Source: Candidatus Aminicenantes bacterium UBA4085
GTDB lineage: Bacteria > Acidobacteriota > Aminicenantia > Aminicenantales > UBA4085
Reading direction: 5' to 3'
DNA: 13,465 nt
Assembly (NCBI GenBank): GCA_002383325.1
Contig: DFYJ01000100.1
Span: 261 to 13,725, forward strand
The notes under the pieces were generated by a model. The model saw only the letters and a program-made list of their open reading frames with translations. It had not been told where the DNA came from and did no database searches. Numbering within the stretch: position 1 is the first letter of the stretch; every line of letters starts with the position of its first letter. Of the stretch, positions 6,565 through 12,214 are shown in pieces. The position numbers and the translations under genes are program-made.

Positions 6565-7737
6565 TTACGGCCGACGCATGACCTCGATCCCGAACTTGAC
6601 GATGGAGAAATCGTCGTCCTCCGTCGCCTTGATTGCCCAGAATCCCCCCTCCCATGGCAACATTCGGGAGGGGAATGCTCCATCCTGGACGATGACGTTG
6701 CCCAGGAAGCGGCCGGATCTGTCGAAAACGTCGAATCGGGGGCCTTTCTTCTCCACCGCCGGTTCGGACAGGCGAACCCAGATGCGGCCTTGGGCATCAA
6801 CTAAAAGACGGGTGAATGGCGGCTTGAATTTCGGAAATTCCGTGTTCTTGATCGTGAATTCGGAGGCGCCTTTATGCAGGACTGGGGGGCCTCCGCCGTC
6901 TTGCGTCATATAAGAGATCCCGGCGAAAAAGACCTTCTTATCTTCAGCCGTGACTTCGACGGGTGTAGATGCGTGTGAGAACGAGCCGATCTTGCCTTTA
7001 TCCGGATCATAAAACTCGATCTTATAGTTCCCCGGATAGCCGACAGCGATTCGGCCGTCCGGCAGGAGGTCCCAAGAGAAAGCGGCTGCGTATGGGATCG
7101 GCAAGCTCCTGGCTGTCGGCTCCGAAAAGTATTTGTAGCGCCGAACCTCCCGTTGGTACACGGTTTTCAGGAAGGCGAATTCGGCCGAATAAAGATCGAG
7201 GAGCGTTTCCTCCTTGCGGCTCGGGCTCTGGTAATCGACGAGGTTCTTCTCGACCAGGAACCTGCCGTCCGGCAGAGCCCTCATCTTCTGCCAGGATCGG
7301 CCCTTCTCGGCAACCATCGTACGAAGGTATGCTCCTTCCGCATCGAAGACGGTGATCCGGCTGTTCTCCGAAGCGTAGAGCCGGCCATGCGAGAACTCGA
7401 CTTCGAAAAGATATTGGAACTCGCCCGGCCCTTGGCCCTTGCGGCCGATCGTTTTGAGATAGACGCCCGCCTTATCGAATACTTTTATATTGTTTTCTTT
7501 GAAATCGCTGACGTAGATCCGGCCCTGCCCGTCCTCGGCCACGTCCATCGGCCAGGAGAAGAGGGCCTTTCCGCCCATGGCCTCATCCGTAATGGTGACG
7601 AGCGGGACGAAGCGGATCTTGCCTGTCTTGAAAGCCTCGTCACGCAGGATTTGCTGGCCGGCGTACGACTCGACGGGCCAGGCAAAGCCTGCGGCCAGGA
7701 TGGATAATGTGGTCGCAAATAAAATCGCTTTTCTCAT
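6565..7737 (-). CDS. Secreted 6-bladed beta-propeller (NHL-type) protein
   Basis: A 390-residue protein with a signal peptide (residues 1-26, 'AILFATTLSILAAGFA'). The mature part has NHL-like blades: 'MDVAEDGQGRIYVSDFKENNIKVFDKAGVYLKTIGRKGQGPGEF' spans one blade and its connector (about residues 64-107), followed by 'GRLYASENSRITVFDAEGAYLRTM', 'MRALPDGRFLVEKN', 'DLLPDGRIAVGYPGNYKIEFYDPDKG' and 'VDAQGRIWVRLSEP'. The 'GRxGQGPGE' element is a hallmark of bacterial 6-bladed propeller proteins found in large paralogous sets. Ligand and function are unknown; extracellular binding or scaffolding is the usual guess. GAGGGGG at 7743-7749 (minus) is the SD. The gene lies between the HEPN-MNT and vapBC modules, convergent with the former and downstream of the latter. 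Confidence 0.85.
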   Translation of the reverse strand: MRKAILFATTLSILAAGFAWPVESYAGQQILRDEAFKTGKIRFVPLVTITDEAMGGKALFSWPMDVAEDGQGRIYVSDFKENNIKVFDKAGVYLKTIGRKGQGPGEFQYLFEVEFSHGRLYASENSRITVFDAEGAYLRTMVAEKGRSWQKMRALPDGRFLVEKNLVDYQSPSRKEETLLDLYSAEFAFLKTVYQREVRRYKYFSEPTARSLPIPYAAAFSWDLLPDGRIAVGYPGNYKIEFYDPDKGKIGSFSHASTPVEVTAEDKKVFFAGISYMTQDGGGPPVLHKGASEFTIKNTEFPKFKPPFTRLLVDAQGRIWVRLSEPAVEKKGPRFDVFDRSGRFLGNVIVQDGAFPSRMLPWEGGFWAIKATEDDDFSIVKFGIEVMRRP

Positions 7738-7802
7738 AAAGCCCCCTCATTGCGATCGGTCAATCTATACAACTACCGAAAGACGGCTGCGGTTTCAAGT
7801 CC

Positions 7803-8231
7803 TCATCCTTGGTCATTTGCGAGGGAGGCCAGGGGCTTCAGGACCGCGAACCTGTGCTCGCCGAAATGCCGGTCGAAGGCAAAGGCCAATTCGCATCCCC
7901 TGAGGCGCATGACCTCGAAGCTGACGCAGTCGACGAGGCTCAGGTCTCCGCGCTCCGCCGTCCGAAACGCGCTTTCTGCCCGACTATGAAGCTCTTCGTC
8001 GATCCAATGGACCCGTACGACTCCGCGAAGCGATTGAAGAAACGCCTCTGCGGCTTTGAAGCCCAGCCGGCTTTGGATGATCGAAACTGTCTCGACGAGG
8101 ATATAGTTATGGGTCTCCAATTCGGCTCGGACTTCGAGGAGTCCGGCCCAGATTCGGGCCGCCTCTCCGTGGTGGGAGTCGTTGGGGCTGAGCAGGGCGT
8201 AGAAGGCGGACGTATCGACGAAAACTCTCAC
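7803..8231 (-). CDS. VapC-like PIN-domain ribonuclease toxin
   Basis: A 142-residue PIN-domain protein. Four conserved acidic residues that coordinate the catalytic metal are visible: D6 in 'VFVDTSAFYALL', E47 in 'YILVETVSII', D101 in 'LSLVDCVSFEVMR' and D120 in 'AFAFDRHFG'. VapC-type toxins are site-specific RNases acting on tRNA or rRNA; the target here is unknown. The start is GTG at 8229-8231, overlapping the antitoxin stop as GTGA. A longer frame runs back to 8399, but it lies entirely within the antitoxin gene and lacks PIN homology, so it was not used. The N-terminal 'RVFVDTSAF' fits directly after the initiator. The toxin appears catalytically intact. Confidence 0.87.
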   Translation of the reverse strand: MRVFVDTSAFYALLSPNDSHHGEAARIWAGLLEVRAELETHNYILVETVSIIQSRLGFKAAEAFLQSLRGVVRVHWIDEELHSRAESAFRTAERGDLSLVDCVSFEVMRLRGCELAFAFDRHFGEHRFAVLKPLASLANDQG

Positions 8232-8512
8232 GGCTTCCGCCCCAAGAAGGCTTCCGCGAGATAAGCATCGTGGTTCTCGGCGACGTCGCCCAAGTCGGAG
8301 CGGCCGATACCGACGACGGATAAGGCTCGCTTTTTCCGCTCCTCCCAAGGAATCCCGTTTTCTTCCCGGATCAGATCGTTCACGGCTTTCCGGATCCATG
8401 CGGCCATCGATCCACCCTTGGCCTTGGAAAGCGCTTTCAGCCCTTCGGCCTGCTCATCCGTGAGCTGGATCTGGGTGCGGATCATGCGGGTTCTTTCTTT
8501 CTTCACTCTCAT
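8228..8512 (-). CDS. Ribbon-helix-helix antitoxin paired with VapC
   Basis: A 94-residue protein with an N-terminal ribbon-helix-helix (CopG/Arc-like) DNA-binding domain at about residues 10-50: strand 'MIRTQIQLT', helix 'DEQAEGLKALSKAKG', turn, helix 'SMAAWIRKAVNDLIREEN'. The C-terminal tail ('GIPWEERKKRALSVVGIGRSDLGDVAENHDAYLAEAF') would wrap the PIN toxin. RHH antitoxins dimerise, bind palindromic operators and repress their own operon. The start at 8512 is preferred because AAGGA (8520-8524, minus) lies 7 nt upstream. An internal ATG at 8485 would still keep the RHH domain. The stop overlaps the toxin start (GTGA). Confidence 0.85.
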   Translation of the reverse strand: MRVKKERTRMIRTQIQLTDEQAEGLKALSKAKGGSMAAWIRKAVNDLIREENGIPWEERKKRALSVVGIGRSDLGDVAENHDAYLAEAFLGRKP

Positions 8513-8554
8513 AGACGCATCCTTCGGGCGCGAATTCTCAGTTCCACCGTCCCA

Positions 8555-8583
8555 ATTATAGATGGTTGATAAAGTGATTACAA
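8555..8583 (-). promoter_or_regulatory. Promoter of the vapBC-like operon
   Basis: On the minus strand TTGTAA (8578-8583) and a perfect TATAAT (8555-8560) are separated by 17 nt. The predicted transcript would begin near 8548, giving a leader of about 36 nt that contains the AAGGA ribosome site. The promoter lies at the edge of an AT-rich block that contrasts sharply with the surrounding GC-rich DNA. Confidence 0.55.
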
Positions 8584-8653
8584 TACTTCAATACTGTTAT
8601 CGCTATGGCTTACTATTATTGAAAAAACTGAAATAATTCGCGAGTCTAATCAA

Positions 8654-8667
8654 ATAGATATATCTAT
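8654..8667. repeat. 14-bp perfect AT-rich palindrome
   Basis: ATAGATATATCTAT is a perfect inverted repeat in the middle of the divergent region between the VapBC-like operon and the lone MNT gene. It lies about 70 bp upstream of the vapBC -35 and about 35 bp upstream of the -10 proposed for the MNT gene. It could be an operator for the RHH antitoxin or another regulator. In an AT-rich stretch, part of its symmetry may be chance. Confidence 0.4.
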
Positions 8668-8700
8668 ATAAATCTAGTCCTATCTTCCAGTCTTCGATTC

Positions 8701-8709
8701 TGTTAAAAT
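8701..8709 (+). promoter_or_regulatory. Extended -10 promoter element for the lone MNT gene
   Basis: TGTTAAAAT fits the extended -10 pattern TGnTATAAT with one mismatch. No good -35 is found at the usual distance. Predicted transcription would begin near 8716, about 24 nt before the ATG at 8740. The ribosome site (AAGAAAGCGAG) is weak. Confidence 0.35.
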
Positions 8710-8739
8710 CATAACTCCCCCCCAAGAAAGCGAGTAAAA

Positions 8740-9057
8740 ATGCCTGCTATCAATATTTTGCCCAAGAATCTGGAGACCGTCCTGGGAGTCCTGGAGCGCT
8801 TTGTCCCCGGGACCGACGTCCGAGCTTTCGGTCAGCGCGTATCGGGAAGCGCCCGCCGCCACTCCGATCTGGAGCTGGTCGTCATGACGGAACAGCCGAT
8901 CGATGCGGCCCTCCTGGCCGATATGAAGGCGGCTTTCTCCGCCTCCTCCCTTCCGTTTTCCGTCGTCGCCTACGACTGGTCGGCTCTTGACGATCGCGCC
9001 CGCAGAGACATCCAGGACGAGGCGGTCCTCATCCGCAAGGCTGTCGTTCAGGCCTGA
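8740..9057 (+). CDS. Lone MNT-type nucleotidyltransferase paralogue with altered active site
   Basis: A 105-residue protein that aligns without gaps over most of its length to the HEPN-linked MNT protein at 6223-6537 (about 60 % identity by hand count; shared 'LPK', 'RFVPG', 'ARRHSDL', 'MTEQP', 'SSLPF'). The signature residues are changed: G31-S32 is G31-Q32, D43-x-D45 is D43-x-E45, and the third acid D76 is V76. The fold is preserved while catalysis is probably lost or strongly reduced. No HEPN gene lies beside it; the 227 nt upstream are AT-rich and non-coding, and the gene downstream is convergent. It could bind the nearby HEPN toxin as a non-catalytic partner, regulate the system, or be a decaying copy. 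The open frame is intact with no stop or frameshift. Confidence 0.8.
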   Translation: MPAINILPKNLETVLGVLERFVPGTDVRAFGQRVSGSARRHSDLELVVMTEQPIDAALLADMKAAFSASSLPFSVVAYDWSALDDRARRDIQDEAVLIRKAVVQA

Positions 9058-9069
9058 GCCGGGCGGGGC

Positions 9070-10005
9070 TTATCGGACGTAAGCTGCCGCGGCGTCGTCG
9101 AACCAGAGCAGAAACGTCAGGACGTCGGCCGGCATGCCGCCGGTGAATTCGCCCTTGTAGGTTGACCCGTTGCCCCACGCGCAGCCCGGCACTTCCCGCA
9201 GCGGCAGGTTGCACCGGACCGACGGTTTCTTATGGATGTTGAGGAAGAGCTTCTTGCCGGCAGCCTCCGGCACTTCGATGGCGACAGCCAACTTGAATCC
9301 CGGTGAAGAGGGCCACGACTTGGCCGGGTAGAGAAGATAGTCGAAGCCGGTGACGCCCTTCTTGGGCCAGGCGGCGAAATAGCCGTGGCCCCGCTCGTCG
9401 ATGAACATGCGTTGGGCGTAGCTGACGACCAGCTCACTGCGGCCGGGCGGCAGGACCGCCTCGAAGTCGGCCGCTTCCGGCTCGATTCCCTTCGGCTCCT
9501 CCAGCGTCCGCACGAAGGCTTCGTTCCAGGACGGCGCTTCCTCGCGGCTCACATGGAGGCGAAGCCGCTTTAAAAAATCGCCGTAGAACCCGGGCAGGAA
9601 TCCCTCCCGGTGCCGGGCCATGGCGACGACGCACTCGGCCAGCTCTTCGGGCGCCTGGCGAACCGAGGCTTTTACCGGTTGGCCGTTGATCTCGACGCGC
9701 AAATCCCGGATGTCGACGGCCAGGAAGCGCAGAGGCGCCTTGACCGGTGTACGACCGGTGTTCTCGATCTCGTAGACGATTCGGAACCAGACCGGACTCC
9801 TAAAGTCCGTAGAGGAGAGGCTCATCGCGGGAAAAGACGCCTCGAGCCGCTCCCCGACCAGACGAAGCCGGGAATCCGGCCCGCCCGTCCTGAGATTGCC
9901 GCTGAACGTCCCGTCGACTTTGCGGGGCGCCCGGAGGTTCGCCGCCGCCGGAAGCGCGAGCGTGGCGGACAGGAGCGCGAGCGCCGCGCTGGTCTTGGTC
10001 CTCAT
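9070..10005 (-). CDS. Secreted protein of unknown function
   Basis: A 311-residue protein with a Sec signal peptide (residues 1-22, 'SAALALLSATLALPAAA'). The mature part looks all-beta in its first half ('VWFRIVYEIENTGRTPVKAPLRFLAVDIRDLRVEINGQPV'), then has a charged helical middle and a second beta-rich half ('LPPGRSELVVSYAQRMFIDERGHGYFAAW', 'FDYLLYPAKSW'). The alternation of an interface-like beta sandwich with a 'YxYLLxPAxxW' segment loosely recalls DUF4424-type periplasmic proteins, but I cannot assign it. Only two cysteines are visible late in the chain, and there are no enzyme motifs. GAGGAG upstream of the ATG at 10005 is a good SD and a strong extended -10 element lies behind it. It is divergent from the second beta-propeller gene and convergent with the lone MNT gene (12 nt apart). 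Confidence 0.75.
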   Translation of the reverse strand: MRTKTSAALALLSATLALPAAANLRAPRKVDGTFSGNLRTGGPDSRLRLVGERLEASFPAMSLSSTDFRSPVWFRIVYEIENTGRTPVKAPLRFLAVDIRDLRVEINGQPVKASVRQAPEELAECVVAMARHREGFLPGFYGDFLKRLRLHVSREEAPSWNEAFVRTLEEPKGIEPEAADFEAVLPPGRSELVVSYAQRMFIDERGHGYFAAWPKKGVTGFDYLLYPAKSWPSSPGFKLAVAIEVPEAAGKKLFLNIHKKPSVRCNLPLREVPGCAWGNGSTYKGEFTGGMPADVLTFLLWFDDAAAAYVR

Positions 10006-10037
10006 GAGACTCTCCTCTTCCTACCCTCGGTGGATTC

Positions 10038-10046
10038 ATTATAGCA
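10038..10046 (-). promoter_or_regulatory. Extended -10 promoter of the 9070-10005 gene
   Basis: On the minus strand TGCTATAAT is a perfect extended -10 element (TGnTATAAT). A weak -35 candidate (CTGACG, 10063-10068) sits 19 nt upstream. The transcript would start near 10031, about 25 nt before the start codon. Confidence 0.55.
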
Positions 10047-10101
10047 TTCAAGGAGGAGGAGCCGTCAGCGAGGCTAAACGCGCCTGCTTTCCGCGGCGTA
10101 T

Positions 10102-10116
10102 CTCCTCTAGTAGGAG
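10102..10116 (+). promoter_or_regulatory. Shine-Dalgarno of the second propeller gene within a small inverted repeat
   Basis: AGGAG (10112-10116) is 6 nt before the ATG at 10123 and acts as the SD. The preceding CTCCT (10102-10106) is its exact complement, separated by a 5-nt loop, so the SD could be sequestered in a small hairpin. The stem of 5 bp is weak on its own. Confidence 0.35.
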
Positions 10117-10122
10117 TCGAAT

Positions 10123-11313
10123 ATGAAATCCGTCCTGTCCGCCGCGTTGGCCGCTCTCGTCCTGGCTCTGCCCGCATCGCTTCCCGCCCAAGACGCTGCC
10201 GGCCTTTTCGAATCGGGCCGCGTCCGGCTCGTGGCCGAGGCCCGCGTCTCGGATGACGACCTGCTCCAAGGCGTTCTTTTCCAGGGCCCGCGCTGCCTCG
10301 CCGTCGATGCCAAGGGCAACGTCTACGTCTCGAACTTCGACGCCAACCACGTCAAGGTCTTCGGGCCGGACGGCAAGTTCCTCTTTGTGATCGGCCGCGG
10401 GGGCCAGGGTCCCGGCGAGATGCAGGGGCCCACCCTTCTGGCCGTATCGGGCGATCGGCTGATCGTCTGGGAGACGATGAACCGGCGCTTCTCGATTCTC
10501 GGCCTGGACGGGCGTTTCATCAAGACGGCTCCGGCGGTGCACGGCCAGATGGGCGACCTCTCCACCCTGCGCGCCCTGCCCGGCGGCCGCTTTGCGGCGG
10601 TCGTCGATCGCGGTCTGCCGTCCGGTTTCAAGGGCCGCCTTCCCGACGAGCGGGATATGGCCGTTCTCCTGCTCTCGGCCGATTTGTCGCCCGTCTCCAC
10701 GGTCTTCGAGCGCAAGCTGCGCAACCGCGCTTGGACCCATCATCCGGAGACTAAGGGCACTGTCCAAGTGGGATTTCCCTTCCACCCGGGTGTTAGGGCC
10801 GACGCCTCTCCCGACGGCACAATAGCGGCCGGCCTGACCCAGGCTTATGAGATCGAGCTCATTGATCCCGACAAGGGCCGCAAGGGGGCGATCCGCCGCG
10901 AATACAAGCCCCTCAAGGTCGAAGCCCGCGACAAGGAAGCCCACTTCGCCCAATTTAAGATGATAGTTTTCGTCAACGGCCAGAAGTCGGTCGTCAACAA
11001 GGCGCCCGACTACGTCCGGCAGCTCACGGAGTTCCCGGACGCCCTGCCGCCCTACCGCGGAATTTTCTACGACGGCCGCGGCCGGTTGTGGGTCCAGCTC
11101 TATACGGCCGAGCGGACGAACAATGTCTTCGACGTCTTCTCCGCCAAGGGGGAATACCTGAACCGCATCACCCTCGAGAATGCGCCGATCGACGCCGCCT
11201 TCTATTCGTCCTACGATAAAGCATGGGCGGGCGATCTGCTTTGGCGGATCGAGAAGGACGAGGACGGCTACGCGACGCTGATTAAATACCGGCTGACGCC
11301 GGCGGCGAAATAG
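10123..11313 (+). CDS. Secreted 6-bladed beta-propeller (NHL-type) protein
   Basis: A 396-residue paralogue of the propeller encoded at 6565-7737. It has a signal peptide (residues 1-22, 'VLSAALAALVLALPASLPA') and then NHL-like blades: 'CLAVDAKGNVYVSNFDANHVKVFGPDGKFLFVIGRGGQGPGE' (about residues 58-99), 'DRLIVWETMNRRFSILGLDGRFI', 'LRALPGGRFAAVVDRG', 'DASPDGTIAAGLTQAYEIELIDPDKG' and 'YDGRGRLWVQLYTAERTNNVFDVFSAKGEYL'. The 'GRGGQGPGE' block corresponds to 'GRKGQGPGE' in the paralogue, and both proteins have 'DPDKGK/R' and a closing 'FDVFxxxGxxL' blade. The function is unknown; such proteins are exported and may bind peptides or glycans. It ends 9 nt from the convergent Tat-signal gene. Confidence 0.87.
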   Translation: MKSVLSAALAALVLALPASLPAQDAAGLFESGRVRLVAEARVSDDDLLQGVLFQGPRCLAVDAKGNVYVSNFDANHVKVFGPDGKFLFVIGRGGQGPGEMQGPTLLAVSGDRLIVWETMNRRFSILGLDGRFIKTAPAVHGQMGDLSTLRALPGGRFAAVVDRGLPSGFKGRLPDERDMAVLLLSADLSPVSTVFERKLRNRAWTHHPETKGTVQVGFPFHPGVRADASPDGTIAAGLTQAYEIELIDPDKGRKGAIRREYKPLKVEARDKEAHFAQFKMIVFVNGQKSVVNKAPDYVRQLTEFPDALPPYRGIFYDGRGRLWVQLYTAERTNNVFDVFSAKGEYLNRITLENAPIDAAFYSSYDKAWAGDLLWRIEKDEDGYATLIKYRLTPAAK

Positions 11314-11322
11314 GATTCGCGT

Positions 11323-12204
11323 TCATCCCCTCGTCAGCATCTTGACGTAAGTCGCGTTCTGGCGGATCTGGTCAATGGCGTTCCGGGCGTAGATGCCGAC
11401 GCAGACGCCGTCTTTCCTTTGGATGTTGTTGAAGGCCTGCTCGAAGCCCTCGGAGGGCTGCAGGCGTCCGGCGGCCAGGATTTTATAGGCGATAACCGGC
11501 TTCTTCAGTTGGGTCACGGTCGCCTCGGCCAGCTTGCGCTCGGCGGCGCTGTAGTCGCTGGTCTTGGAGGCGTTGTACATGCACTGAAAGTAGAAGTCCA
11601 CCTGGAAGCCGCGCCGCTGCAGCTCGGGGTGGATCTCGGGCCAGTGGGCCGCGACACCGACGGGCATGCCTTTGCGGCGGACTTGATCCACCCAGATATG
11701 CAGGCGGTCGTAGTCGCCGGCCCCGACCTGCTCCTCCACCCGGGCGCCCTGGATGAAGATGGCCGCGGCCCCGGCGCCGACCGAGCGGTCGATCTCGGCC
11801 AGCATTTTGTCGGCCGGCCCGTGACACTGCGAGATCCAGATCTTGAGCTTCCCGTTTTGATCCGTGTACTTGGCCCACAGCTTCCGCCATCGCTCGTCGG
11901 GCGGGCTGACCACGGCCGTGACGCCGCACGCGGCCGCCTCGTCCAGGATCTGGGCGATCTTCTCGTCGGTGTGCCAGGCCCGCATCTCGGCGTCCAATTG
12001 GGCCGACTTGTGCGAGTAGCCCCAGAAGGGATTGGAGCCCAGAATAAGCCGCGAGACCTCCAGCGTCCCGAGCTTGATGGAAGGCAGGACATCGGGGCCG
12101 GCCTGGGCCGTCGGCCTCGCCTGCGCCCTGTTCGCCAGCGTCGCCCCGGCCGCCCCTGCGACCGCTGCCGCCGCGCCCGTCTTCAGGAACTCCCTGCGCT
12201 TCAT
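11323..12204 (-). CDS. Tat-exported TIM-barrel protein, aldo/keto reductase-like
   Basis: A 293-residue protein beginning with a twin-arginine signal ('MKRREFLKTGAAAAVAGAAG', cleavage near 'AQA' at residue 29), so it is probably exported folded. The body opens like an aldo/keto reductase ('LGTLEVSRLILGSNPFWG') and ends like one ('KPVIAYKILAAGRL' near 235-248, 'VGIYARNAIDQIRQNATY'). The expected Asp-Tyr-Lys-His active site is not seen: the DxAxxYG position reads 'VVSPPDERWRK', and the strand that normally ends in His reads 'AAIFIQGARVE'. It may be a TIM-barrel hydrolase or isomerase relative rather than a reductase. GGGAGG overlaps the upstream gene's stop region and serves as SD. The serine hydrolase gene ends only 10 nt upstream, so the two are probably one operon. 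Confidence 0.75.
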   Translation of the reverse strand: MKRREFLKTGAAAAVAGAAGATLANRAQARPTAQAGPDVLPSIKLGTLEVSRLILGSNPFWGYSHKSAQLDAEMRAWHTDEKIAQILDEAAACGVTAVVSPPDERWRKLWAKYTDQNGKLKIWISQCHGPADKMLAEIDRSVGAGAAAIFIQGARVEEQVGAGDYDRLHIWVDQVRRKGMPVGVAAHWPEIHPELQRRGFQVDFYFQCMYNASKTSDYSAAERKLAEATVTQLKKPVIAYKILAAGRLQPSEGFEQAFNNIQRKDGVCVGIYARNAIDQIRQNATYVKMLTRG

Positions 12205-12214
12205 TCCGGCCTCC

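Noticed and set aside
8232..8399. Upstream extension of the VapC frame
   Set aside because: It lies wholly within the antitoxin gene and adds residues without PIN homology. The GTG at 8229-8231 in the GTGA overlap starts directly at the PIN N-terminus.
8513..8739. Possible degraded HEPN gene upstream of the lone MNT gene
   Set aside because: The stretch is AT-rich with stops in every frame, and I could not find any trace of an R-x4-H-x-Y motif or other HEPN segments. It reads as a divergent promoter region.
10049..10060. AGGAGGAGGA tract resembling a strong ribosome binding site
   Set aside because: No start codon follows at a usable distance on the plus strand. It lies between the -10 and weak -35 of the minus-strand promoter and is probably incidental.
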